Positions 1 to 12,100 of a DNA stretch of 64,000 nt are shown here, in pieces. Positions within the stretch are counted from its first letter, which is position 1. The number at the start of each line of letters is the position of its first letter. A program made the position numbers and the translations under genes. The notes beneath the pieces were generated by a model, which was given only the letters and a program-made list of their open reading frames with translations, did not search any database and was not told the DNA's origin. Source of the DNA: Aquarana catesbeiana (lineage: Eukaryota; Chordata; Amphibia; Anura; Ranidae). The DNA lies in NCBI RefSeq assembly GCF_042186555.1, contig NC_133333.1:63793628-63857627 (forward strand), written 5' to 3'.

Positions 1-1074
1 GCCGAATGGTTCACGAAATATCGTTATTTTTGCAGTGAAATTGGTCCCATAGGAATGAATGGGGAAACTAGAGTGGGAGGTGAAAAAAGCTGGAAAATCA
101 GAACATGATTTCTAAACTGCCGCCACTCCCTCATTTTCAAGCCCACCTAGACAAATCTTATATCAAAACGTTCAGCTATCCCTGCTGCCACTAAACATGT
201 CCACGGCTAAGCCATAGTCCTGATAGTTTTCACAATATGACCATTTGTTTGCAACTCACGCCGTCCATTGACATTCATTGAAACTACACTCTAGCCCCCT
301 CCAAATTTGAAGGGCAATTTCTAAACTGCGACTGTGCCTTCATTTTTAATATTTCAGAGACATACTATACATCAAAATCTAGGTCTGGGTCTTGTGATTC
401 TCACAATATAAAGATCTTCGCTGTAGGATGTATAGTTTTTAAAATACGGCCATTTGTTTAGAGGTCATTTCAGGAAATTTTAGCCATTAATCAGAGTGTA
501 CTGTTAGTGTTTGTTTTGTTGACATGGTTACCAAAGCTTCTGTTATACACAGGGGGGAAGGTGGCTGGAGCATCTCAGCTGATTACAGAGCCCGGGGGAG
601 GGGACAGACACACCATGCACTGATTTATAATAGAGGAATATGATGGGGCAGTTTTGATGGGGTAATTCTGATGGGGCAGTTTTGATGAAGCAGTATTTGA
701 GAAGCATAAACAGGGCATGAGCGTTGCTAGGAAACAGTGGTTGTAAACACAAGATGCTGAGACACCCCAAATGCATGTGACTTCATCTGCTAGACTTGAT
801 AATGCTTGTAGACTCCTCCCACAGTTTTCACACTACAGAGACAAATAATATACCGAAACGAGCGGATTGTTCCCGATTGGTGTGTTATTACTTTGTGGAA
901 TGTTTTGCCGAATGGTCCACGAAATGATGTTTTTGCGGCGAAATTGGTCCCATAGGAATGAATGGCGAAATGTTCAAAACTAGAGTGGGAAGTGACAAAA
1001 GCTGACAACCCCATGATCAGCCAAAACATTATGACCACCCCATGATCAGCCAAAACATTATGACCGCCCCATGT

Positions 1075-1525
1075 AAAAAAAAAAAATATTTTTGAAAAAA
1101 AAAAATAATTTTTGAAAAAAGTAAAAAAATAATTTTTGAAAAAAAAAATCATTTTTGAAAAAAAAAAATATTTTTGAAAAAAAAAAAAATATTTTTGAAA
1201 AAAAAAATATTTTTGAAAAAAAAAAATATTTTTGAAAAAAAAATTACTTTTAAAAAAAAAATTATTTTTGAAAAAAAAATATATTTGAAAAAAAAAAATA
1301 TTTTTGAAAAAAAAAAATTATTTTTGAAAAAAAAATTACTTTAAAAAAAATAATAATTTCGAAAAAAAAATTATTTTTGAAATAAAAAAAATTCATTTTT
1401 GAAAAAAAAAATTACCTTTGAAAAAAAAATTACTTTTGAAAAAAAAAATCATTTTTGAAGAAAAAAAAATCATTTTTGATTAAAAAAAATTCATTTTTGA
1501 AAAAAAAAATTACTTTTGAAAAAAA
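1075..1525 (+). repeat. A-rich minisatellite block (type example)
   Basis: About 25 tandem copies of a 16-22 bp motif: an A-run of 7-13, then ATT, ATC, TAC or TAT, then ATTTTTG. The strand bias is complete: A-runs stay on the plus strand. About 30 such blocks occur in the window, one at the end of nearly every sub-unit, always just before GTTCAGCTC. A-tracts and T5 tracts alternate at roughly one helical turn, so the DNA should be stiff or intrinsically bent and poor at forming nucleosomes; this is inference. K/F-rich open frames here are meaningless. Confidence 0.95.
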
Positions 1526-2134
1526 TGTTCAGCTCTTTCAGCGAATGATGGAACTTTTTTACTACTATTTATACTTTTTAAAATATTAAGCTTTTTAACA
1601 CTTTTCACAGTTACTCAAGCCACTCCACCCCACCCAGTTACTCCGCCCACTCCAGTTGTAGAGGCAAGAACACTTTTCACAATTTCCCCAGAAATTGTAC
1701 CTTTTCTAGTTATTATTATTATTATAGCCAAATTTACCACCCTAACTCCTCCCACAGTTTTTACACTACATAGACAAGTAATATACCGAAACGTGCGGAT
1801 TGTTCCCGAATGGTGTGCTATTATTTTGAGGAACGTTTCGCCGAATGGTTCACGAAATATCGTCGTTTTTGCGGCGAAATTGGTCCCATAGGAATGAATG
1901 GGGAAACTAGAGTGGGAGGTGACAAAAACTGAAAAATCAGAACATGATTTCTAAACTGCCACCACTCCCTCATTTTCAAGCCCACCTACACAAATCTTAT
2001 ATCAAAACGTTCAGCTATCCCTGCTGCCACTAAACATGTCCACGGCTAAGCCATAGTCCTGATAGTTTTCACAATATGACCATTTGTTTGCAACTCACGC
2101 CGTCCATTGACATTCATTGAAACTACACTCTAGC

Positions 2135-2152
2135 CCCTTCAAATTTGAAGGG
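2135..2152. repeat. 18-bp perfect palindrome in satellite core
   Basis: CCCTTCAAATTTGAAGGG is self-complementary over all 18 bases. It is intact in one subfamily (for example 2135, 6706) and has one or two changes in the other (CCCCCTCCAAATTTGAAGGG, near 297). The 34428-40599 array has lost its left arm. It is a possible protein-binding or cruciform site; no function is shown. Confidence 0.85.
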
Positions 2153-4334
2153 CAATTTCTAAACTGCGACCGTGTCTTCAATTTTAATATTTCAGAGACA
2201 TACTATGTATCAAAGTCTAGGTCTGTGTCATGTGATTCTCACAATATAAAGATCTTCGCTGTAGGATGTATAGTTTTTAAAATACGGCCATTTGTTTAGA
2301 GGTCATTTCAGGAAATTTTAGCCATTAATCAGAGTGTACTGTGTTTGTTTTGTTGCCATGGTTACCAAAGCTTCTGTTATACACAGGGGGGAGGTGGCTG
2401 GAGCATCTCAACTCTGATTACAGAGCCCGGGGGAGGGGACAGACACACCATGTACTGATTTATAATAGAGGAATATGATGGGGCAGTTTTGATGGGGTAA
2501 TTCTGATGGGGCAGTTTTGATGAAGTAGTATTTGGGAAGCATAAACAGGGCATGAGCGTTGCTAGGAAACAGTGGTTGTAAACACAAGATGCTGAGACAC
2601 CCCAAATGCATGTGACTTCATCTGCTAGACTTGATAATGCTTGTAGACTCCTCCCACAGTTTTTACACTACAGAGACAAGTAATATACCGAAACGAGCGG
2701 ATTGTTCCCGATTGGTGTGCTATTACTTTGTGGAACGTTTCGCCGAATGGTCCACGAAATGTCGTTTTTGCGGCAAAATTGGTCCCATAGGAATGAATGC
2801 CGAAATGTTCAAAACTAGAGTGGGAGGTGACAAAAGCTGACAACCCCATGATTAGCCAAAACATTATGACCACCCCATGATCAGCCAAAACATTATGACC
2901 GCCCCATGTAAAAAAAAAAAATATTTTTGAAAAAAAAAAATAATTTTTGAAAACAAAAAAAATAATTTTTGAAAAAAAAAAATAATAATTTTTGAAAAAA
3001 AAAAAAAATTTTTGAAAAAAATATAAATAAAATCATTTTTGAAAACAAAATTATTTTTGAAAAAAAAATTATTTTTGAAAAAAAAAAATTATTTTTGAAA
3101 AAAAAAATTATTTTTGAAAAAAAAATTATTTTTGAAAAAAAAAAATCATTTTTGAAAAAAAATTCATATTTTATGAAAAAAAAAAATCATAATTTTTGAA
3201 AAAAAAAATCATAATTTTTGAAAAAAATGTTCAGCTCTTTCAGCTAATGATGAGACTTCAACTTTTTTACTACTATTTATACTTTTTAAAATATTAAGCT
3301 TTTTAACACTTTTCACAGTTACTCCAGCCACTCCAACCACACAACAGTTACTCAAGCCACTCCACCCAGTTACTCCGCCCACTCCAGTTGTAGAGGCAAG
3401 AACACTTTTCACAATTTCCCCAGAAATTGTAGCTTTTCTAGTTCTTATTATTCTTATTATTATAGCCAAATTTACCACCCTAACTCCTCCCACAGTTTTT
3501 ACACTACATAGACAAGTAATATACCAAAACGAGCGGATTGTTCCCGATTGGTGTGTTATTACTTTGTGGAATGTTTCGCCGAATGGTCCACGAAATGACG
3601 TTTTTGCGGCGAAATTGGTCCCATAGGAATGAATGGCGAAATGTTCAAAACTAGAGTGGGAGGTGAGAAAAGCTGACAACCCCATGATCAGCCAAAACAT
3701 TATGACCACCCCATGATCAGCCAAAACATTATGACCGCCCCATGTAAAAAAAAAAATATTTTTGAAAAAAAAAAATAATTTTTGAAAAAAATAAAAAAAT
3801 AATTTTTGAAAAAAAAAAAAAAAATCATTTTTGAAAAAAAAAAATATTTTTGAAAAAAAAAAATATTTTTGAAAAAAAAAAATTATTTTTGAAAAAAAAA
3901 ATTATTTTTGAAAAAAAAAAATATTTTTGAAAAAAAAATTACTTTAAAAAAAAATAATTTCGAAAAAAAAATTATTTTTGAAATAAAAAAATTCATTTTT
4001 GAAAAAAAAAATTACCTTTGAAAAAAAAAATTACTTTTGAAAAAAAAAATTCATTTTTGAAGAAAAAAAAATTCATTTTTGAAGAAAAAAAAATCATTTT
4101 TGAATAAAAAAAATTCATTTTTGAAAAAAAAAATTACTTTTGAAAAAAATGTTCAGCTCTTTCAGCGAATGATGGAACTTTTTTACTACTATTTATACTT
4201 TTTAAAATATTAAGCTTTTTAACACTTTTCACAGTTACTCAAGCCACTCCACCCCACCCAGTTACTCCGCCCACTCCAGTTGTAGAGGCAAGAACACTTT
4301 CACAATTTCCCCAGAAATTGTACCTTTTCTAGTT

Positions 4335-4441
4335 AAGTGTTCTTGCATAGCAAGACCACTTACTGTTATCTCACATATATATTTTTATTCTTATTAAGTG
4401 TTCTTGCATAGCAAGACCACTTACTGTTATCTCACATATAT
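4335..4441 (+). repeat. Paired hairpin module of the satellite
   Basis: Two copies of a 61-bp module. Each begins with a 27-nt hairpin, arms AAGTGTTCTTGC and GCAAGACCACTT around ATA (one G-T wobble), followed by ACTGTTATCTCACATATATA and a TTATTCTTATT tract. The hairpins are at 4335-4361 and 4396-4422. The module recurs as pairs in HOR units 1-5, near 31106/31169, 47600/47655 and 49555/49610, and singly near 54826, 57003 and 60218. It is inverted at 28370-28396. Some units of the same family lack it (for example near 1690), so it was inserted or deleted as a cassette. Confidence 0.85.
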
Positions 4442-5089
4442 ATTATTCTTATTATTATAGCCAAATTTACCACCCTAACTCCTCCCACAGTTTTTACACT
4501 ACATAGACAAGTAATATACCGAAACGTGCGGATTGTTCCCGAATGGTGTGCTATTATTTTGTGGAACGTTTCGCCGAATGGTTCACGAAATATCGTTATT
4601 TTTGCAGTGAAATTGGTCCCATAGGAATGAATGGGGAAACTAGAGTGGGAGGTGAAAAAAGCTGGAAAATCAGAACATGATTTCTAAACTGCCGCCACTC
4701 CCTCATTTTCAAGCCCACCTACACAAATCTTATATCAAAACGTTCAGCTATCCCTGCTGCCACTAAACATGTCCACGGCTAAGCCATAGTCCTGATAGTT
4801 TTCACAATATGACCATTTGTTTGCAACTCACGCCGTCCATTGACATTCATTGAAACTACACTCTAGCCCCCTCCAAATTTGAAGGGCAATTTCTAAACTG
4901 CGACTGTGCCTTCATTTTTAATATTTCAGAGACATACTATACATCAAAATCTAGGTCTGGGTCTTGTGATTCTCACAATATAAAGATCTTCGCTGTAGGA
5001 TGTATAGTTTTTAAAATACGGCCATTTGTTTAGAGGTCATTTCAGGAAATTTTAGCCATTAATCAGAGTGTACTGTTAGTGTTTGTTTT

Positions 5090-5104
5090 GTTGCCATGGT
5101 TACC
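5090..5104 (-). promoter_or_regulatory. RFX/X-box-like palindrome
   Basis: The minus strand reads GTAACCATGGCAAC. This fits the established X-box consensus GTNRCC(N0-3)RGYAAC recognised by RFX-family factors. It recurs in nearly every satellite unit that has the middle section (for example 2352 and 6923; in unit 1 at 518 one base is changed). Binding is inference from motif match only. Confidence 0.5.
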
Positions 5105-5294
5105 AAAGCTTCTGTTATACACAGGGGGGAAGGTGGCTGGAGCATCTCAGCTGATTACAGAGCCCGGGGGAGGGGACAGACACACCATGCACTGATTTAT
5201 AATAGAGGAATATGATGGGGCAGTTTTGATGGGGTAATTCTGATGGGGCAGTTTTGATGAAGCAGTATTTGAGAAGCATAAACAGGGCATGAGC

Positions 5295-5307
5295 GTTGCT
5301 AGGAAAC
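5295..5307 (+). promoter_or_regulatory. Second RFX/EF-C-like site
   Basis: GTTGCTAGGAAAC matches the classical palindromic EF-C/RFX site GTTGCTAGGCAAC at 12 of 13 positions. It lies ~200 bp after the first X-box-like site and is present in most units, always followed by AGTGGTTGTAAACAC. The two sites bracket the GC-rich and 14-bp repeat section. Function is inferred only. Confidence 0.4.
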
Positions 5308-8300
5308 AGTGGTTGTAAACACAAGATGCTGAGACACCCCAAATGCATGTGACTTCATCTGCTAGACTTGATAATGCTTGTAGACTCCTCCCACAGTTTT
5401 CACACTACAGAGACAAATAATATACCGAAACGAGCGGATTGTTCCCGATTGGTGTGTTATTACTTTGTGGAATGTTTTGCCGAATGGTCCACGAAATGAT
5501 GTTTTTGCGGCGAAATTGGTCCCATAGGAATGAATGGCGAAATGTTCAAAACTAGAGTGGGAAGTGACAAAAGCTGACAACCCCATGATCAGCCAAAACA
5601 TTATGACCACCCCATGATCAGCCAAAACATTATGACCGCCCCATGTAAAAAAAAAAAAATATTTTTGAAAAAAAAAAATAATTTTTGAAAAAAGTAAAAA
5701 AATAATTTTTGAAAAAAAAAATCATTTTTGAAAAAAAAAATATTTTTGAAAAAAAAAAAAATATTTTTGAAAAAAAAAATATTTTTGAAAAAAAAAATAT
5801 TTTTGAAAAAAAAATTACTTTTAAAAAAAAAATTATTTTTGAAAAAAAAATATATTTGAAAAAAAAAAATATTTTTGAAAAAAAAAATTATTTTTGAAAA
5901 AAAAATTACTTTAAAAAAAATAATAATTTCGAAAAAAAAATTATTTTTGAAATAAAAAAAATTCATTTTTGAAAAAAAAAATTACCTTTGAAAAAAAAAA
6001 TTACTTTTGAAAAAAAAAATCATTTTTGAAGAAAAAAAAATCATTTTTGATTAAAAAAAATTCATTTTTGAAAAAAAAAATTACTTTTGAAAAAAATGTT
6101 CAGCTCTTTCAGCGAATGATGGAACTTTTTTACTACTATTTATACTTTTTAAAATATTAAGCTTTTTAACACTTTTCACAGTTACTCAAGCCACTCCACC
6201 CCACCCAGTTACTCCGCCCACTCCAGTTGTAGAGGCAAGAACACTTTTCACAATTTCCCCAGAAATTGTACCTTTTCTAGTTATTATTATTATTATAGCC
6301 AAATTTACCACCCTAACTCCTCCCACAGTTTTTACACTACATAGACAAGTAATATACCGAAACGTGCGGATTGTTCCCGAATGGTGTGCTATTATTTTGA
6401 GGAACGTTTCGCCGAATGGTTCACGAAATATCGTCGTTTTTGCGGCGAAATTGGTCCCATAGGAATGAATGGGGAAACTAGAGTGGGAGGTGACAAAAAC
6501 TGAAAAATCAGAACATGATTTCTAAACTGCCACCACTCCCTCATTTTCAAGCCCACCTACACAAATCTTATATCAAAACGTTCAGCTATCCCTGCTGCCA
6601 CTAAACATGTCCACGGCTAAGCCATAGTCCTGATAGTTTTCACAATATGACCATTTGTTTGCAACTCACGCCGTCCATTGACATTCATTGAAACTACACT
6701 CTAGCCCCTTCAAATTTGAAGGGCAATTTCTAAACTGCGACCGTGTCTTCAATTTTAATATTTCAGAGACATACTATGTATCAAAGTCTAGGTCTGTGTC
6801 ATGTGATTCTCACAATATAAAGATCTTCGCTGTAGGATGTATAGTTTTTAAAATACGGCCATTTGTTTAGAGGTCATTTCAGGAAATTTTAGCCATTAAT
6901 CAGAGTGTACTGTGTTTGTTTTGTTGCCATGGTTACCAAAGCTTCTGTTATACACAGGGGGGAGGTGGCTGGAGCATCTCAACTCTGATTACAGAGCCCG
7001 GGGGAGGGGACAGACACACCATGTACTGATTTATAATAGAGGAATATGATGGGGCAGTTTTGATGGGGTAATTCTGATGGGGCAGTTTTGATGAAGTAGT
7101 ATTTGGGAAGCATAAACAGGGCATGAGCGTTGCTAGGAAACAGTGGTTGTAAACACAAGATGCTGAGACACCCCAAATGCATGTGACTTCATCTGCTAGA
7201 CTTGATAATGCTTGTAGACTCCTCCCACAGTTTTTACACTACAGAGACAAGTAATATACCGAAACGAGCGGATTGTTCCCGATTGGTGTGCTATTACTTT
7301 GTGGAACGTTTCGCCGAATGGTCCACGAAATGTCGTTTTTGCGGCAAAATTGGTCCCATAGGAATGAATGCCGAAATGTTCAAAACTAGAGTGGGAGGTG
7401 ACAAAAGCTGACAACCCCATGATTAGCCAAAACATTATGACCACCCCATGATCAGCCAAAACATTATGACCGCCCCATGTAAAAAAAAAAAATATTTTTG
7501 AAAAAAAAAAATAATTTTTGAAAACAAAAAAAATAATTTTTGAAAAAAAAAAATAATAATTTTTGAAAAAAAAAAAAAATTTTTGAAAAAAATATAAATA
7601 AAATCATTTTTGAAAACAAAATTATTTTTGAAAAAAAAATTATTTTTGAAAAAAAAAAAATTATTTTTGAAAAAAAAAAATTATTTTTGAAAAAAAAAAT
7701 TATTTTTGAAAAAAAAATTATTTTTGAAAAAAAAAAATCATTTTTGAAAAAAAATTCATATTTTATGAAAAAAAAAAAATCATAATTTTTGAAAAAAAAA
7801 ATCATAATTTTTGAAAAAAATGTTCAGCTCTTTCAGCTAATGATGAGACTTCAACTTTTTTACTACTATTTATACTTTTTAAAATATTAAGCTTTTTAAC
7901 ACTTTTCACAGTTACTCCAGCCACTCCAACCACACAACAGTTACTCAAGCCACTCCACCCAGTTACTCCGCCCACTCCAGTTGTAGAGGCAAGAACACTT
8001 TTCACAATTTCCCCAGAAATTGTAGCTTTTCTAGTTCTTATTATTCTTATTATTATAGCCAAATTTACCACCCTAACTCCTCCCACAGTTTTTACACTAC
8101 ATAGACAAGTAATATACCAAAACGAGCGGATTGTTCCCGATTGGTGTGTTATTACTTTGTGGAATGTTTCGCCGAATGGTCCACGAAATGACGTTTTTGC
8201 GGCGAAATTGGTCCCATAGGAATGAATGGCGAAATGTTCAAAACTAGAGTGGGAGGTGAGAAAAGCTGACAACCCCATGATCAGCCAAAACATTATGACC

Positions 8301-9166
8301 ACCCCATGATCAGCCAAAACATTATGACCGCCCCATGTAAAAAAAAAAATATTTTTGAAAAAAAAAAAAAATAATTTTTGAAAAAAATAAAAAAATAATT
8401 TTTGAAAAAAAAAAAAAAATCATTTTTGAAAAAAAAAAATATTTTTGAAAAAAAAAATATTTTTGAAAAAAAAAAATTATTTTTGAAAAAAAAAATTATT
8501 TTTGAAAAAAAAAAATATTTTTGAAAAAAAAATTACTTTAAAAAAAAATAATTTCGAAAAAAAAATTATTTTTGAAATAAAAAAATTCATTTTTGAAAAA
8601 AAAAATTACCTTTGAAAAAAAAAATTACTTTTGAAAAAAAAAATTCATTTTTGAAGAAAAAAAAATTCATTTTTGAAGAAAAAAAAATCATTTTTGAATA
8701 AAAAAAATTCATTTTTGAAAAAAAAAATTACTTTTGAAAAAAATGTTCAGCTCTTTCAGCGAATGATGGAACTTTTTTACTACTATTTATACTTTTTAAA
8801 ATATTAAGCTTTTTAACACTTTTCACAGTTACTCAAGCCACTCCACCCCACCCAGTTACTCCGCCCACTCCAGTTGTAGAGGCAAGAACACTTTCACAAT
8901 TTCCCCAGAAATTGTACCTTTTCTAGTTAAGTGTTCTTGCATAGCAAGACCACTTACTGTTATCTCACATATATATTTTTATTCTTATTAAGTGTTCTTG
9001 CATAGCAAGACCACTTACTGTTATCTCACATATATATTATTCTTATTATTATAGCCAAATTTACCACCCTAACTCCTCCCACAGTTTTTACACTACATAG
9101 ACAAGTAATATACCGAAACGTGCGGATTGTTCCCGAATGGTGTGCTATTATTTTGTGGAACGTTTC

Positions 9167-12100
9167 GCCGAATGGTTCACGAAATATCGTTATTTTTGCA
9201 GTGAAATTGGTCCCATAGGAATGAATGGGGAAACTAGAGTGGGAGGTGAAAAAAGCTGGAAAATCAGAACATGATTTCTAAACTGCCGCCACTCCCTCAT
9301 TTTCAAGCCCACCTACACAAATCTTATATCAAAACGTTCAGCTATCCCTGCTGCCACTAAACATGTCCACGGCTAAGCCATAGTCCTGATAGTTTTCACA
9401 ATATGACCATTTGTTTGCAACTCACGCCGTCCATTGACATTCATTGAAACTACACTCTAGCCCCCTCCAAATTTGAAGGGCAATTTCTAAACTGCGACTG
9501 TGCCTTCATTTTTAATATTTCAGAGACATACTATACATCAAAATCTAGGTCTGGGTCTTGTGATTCTCACAATATAAAGATCTTCGCTGTAGGATGTATA
9601 GTTTTTAAAATACGGCCATTTGTTTAGAGGTCATTTCAGGAAATTTTAGCCATTAATCAGAGTGTACTGTTAGTGTTTGTTTTGTTGCCATGGTTACCAA
9701 AGCTTCTGTTATACACAGGGGGGAAGGTGGCTGGAGCATCTCAGCTGATTACAGAGCCCGGGGGAGGGGACAGACACACCATGCACTGATTTATAATAGA
9801 GGAATATGATGGGGCAGTTTTGATGGGGTAATTCTGATGGGGCAGTTTTGATGAAGCAGTATTTGAGAAGCATAAACAGGGCATGAGCGTTGCTAGGAAA
9901 CAGTGGTTGTAAACACAAGATGCTGAGACACCCCAAATGCATGTGACTTCATCTGCTAGACTTGATAATGCTTGTAGACTCCTCCCACAGTTTTCACACT
10001 ACAGAGACAAATAATATACCGAAACGAGCGGATTGTTCCCGATTGGTGTGTTATTACTTTGTGGAATGTTTTGCCGAATGGTCCACGAAATGATGTTTTT
10101 GCGGCGAAATTGGTCCCATAGGAATGAATGGCGAAATGTTCAAAACTAGAGTGGGAAGTGACAAAAGCTGACAACCCCATGATCAGCCAAAACATTATGA
10201 CCACCCCATGATCAGCCAAAACATTATGACCGCCCCATGTAAAAAAAAAAAATATTTTTGAAAAAAAAAAATAATTTTTGAAAAAAGTAAAAAAATAATT
10301 TTTGAAAAAAAAAATCATTTTTGAAAAAAAAAAATATTTTTGAAAAAAAAAAAAATATTTTTGAAAAAAAAAATATTTTTGAAAAAAAAAAATATTTTTG
10401 AAAAAAAAATTACTTTTAAAAAAAAAATTATTTTTGAAAAAAAAATATATTTGAAAAAAAAAAATATTTTTGAAAAAAAAAAATTATTTTTGAAAAAAAA
10501 ATTACTTTAAAAAAAATAATAATTTCGAAAAAAAAATTATTTTTGAAATAAAAAAAATTCATTTTTGAAAAAAAAAATTACCTTTGAAAAAAAAAATTAC
10601 TTTTGAAAAAAAAAATCATTTTTGAAGAAAAAAAAATCATTTTTGATTAAAAAAAATTCATTTTTGAAAAAAAAAATTACTTTTGAAAAAAATGTTCAGC
10701 TCTTTCAGCGAATGATGGAACTTTTTTACTACTATTTATACTTTTTAAAATATTAAGCTTTTTAACACTTTTCACAGTTACTCAAGCCACTCCACCCCAC
10801 CCAGTTACTCCGCCCACTCCAGTTGTAGAGGCAAGAACACTTTTCACAATTTCCCCAGAAATTGTACCTTTTCTAGTTATTATTATTATTATAGCCAAAT
10901 TTACCACCCTAACTCCTCCCACAGTTTTTACACTACATAGACAAGTAATATACCGAAACGTGCGGATTGTTCCCGAATGGTGTGCTATTATTTTGAGGAA
11001 CGTTTCGCCGAATGGTTCACGAAATATCGTCGTTTTTGCGGCGAAATTGGTCCCATAGGAATGAATGGGGAAACTAGAGTGGGAGGTGACAAAAACTGAA
11101 AAATCAGAACATGATTTCTAAACTGCCACCACTCCCTCATTTTCAAGCCCACCTACACAAATCTTATATCAAAACGTTCAGCTATCCCTGCTGCCACTAA
11201 ACATGTCCACGGCTAAGCCATAGTCCTGATAGTTTTCACAATATGACCATTTGTTTGCAACTCACGCCGTCCATTGACATTCATTGAAACTACACTCTAG
11301 CCCCTTCAAATTTGAAGGGCAATTTCTAAACTGCGACCGTGTCTTCAATTTTAATATTTCAGAGACATACTATGTATCAAAGTCTAGGTCTGTGTCATGT
11401 GATTCTCACAATATAAAGATCTTCGCTGTAGGATGTATAGTTTTTAAAATACGGCCATTTGTTTAGAGGTCATTTCAGGAAATTTTAGCCATTAATCAGA
11501 GTGTACTGTGTTTGTTTTGTTGCCATGGTTACCAAAGCTTCTGTTATACACAGGGGGGAGGTGGCTGGAGCATCTCAACTCTGATTACAGAGCCCGGGGG
11601 AGGGGACAGACACACCATGTACTGATTTATAATAGAGGAATATGATGGGGCAGTTTTGATGGGGTAATTCTGATGGGGCAGTTTTGATGAAGTAGTATTT
11701 GGGAAGCATAAACAGGGCATGAGCGTTGCTAGGAAACAGTGGTTGTAAACACAAGATGCTGAGACACCCCAAATGCATGTGACTTCATCTGCTAGACTTG
11801 ATAATGCTTGTAGACTCCTCCCACAGTTTTTACACTACAGAGACAAGTAATATACCGAAACGAGCGGATTGTTCCCGATTGGTGTGCTATTACTTTGTGG
11901 AACGTTTCGCCGAATGGTCCACGAAATGTCGTTTTTGCGGCAAAATTGGTCCCATAGGAATGAATGCCGAAATGTTCAAAACTAGAGTGGGAGGTGACAA
12001 AAGCTGACAACCCCATGATTAGCCAAAACATTATGACCACCCCATGATCAGCCAAAACATTATGACCGCCCCATGTAAAAAAAAAAAATATTTTTGAAAA

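Larger units (their letters stand above)
1..4572 (+). repeat. HOR unit 1 (type A, 4572 bp)
   Basis: A-rich minisatellite blocks lie at 1075-1525, 2910-3227 and 3746-4149, and cores start at about 1526, 3228 and 4150. The middle A-rich block has five TTATTTTTG-type repeats after the AAAACAAAA marker, which is diagnostic of type A. Private differences include GTTGACATGG at 518 where the other units read GTTGCCATGG. The paired hairpin module is at 4335-4441. Short open frames in this unit recur in every unit and are not supported as genes. Confidence 0.92.
4573..9166 (+). repeat. HOR unit 2 (type B, 4594 bp)
   Basis: A-rich blocks lie at 5647-6096, 7481-7820 and 8339-8743. The second block has six TTATTTTTG-type repeats after AAAACAAAA, one more than type A, which makes the unit about 22 bp longer. 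The third block also opens with a longer A-run before its first TAATTTTTG. Hairpins are at 8929-8955 and 8990-9016. Confidence 0.92.

Noticed and set aside
2625..2888. Recurrent 87-codon minus-strand frame (MADHGVVIMFW...) and its 171-codon extension
   Set aside because: Recurs because units are homogenised. In more diverged units the frame is broken, truncated or fused to A-rich sequence, and I recognise no domain. A conserved 3-bp indel near FRGPFG is in frame but does not outweigh this.
5647..6096. Poly(A) tails of retroposons (SINE/LINE) as the source of the A-rich blocks
   Set aside because: The A-runs are regularly interrupted by ATTTTTG and are tandem, not terminal. No target-site duplications or SINE/LINE bodies adjoin them.
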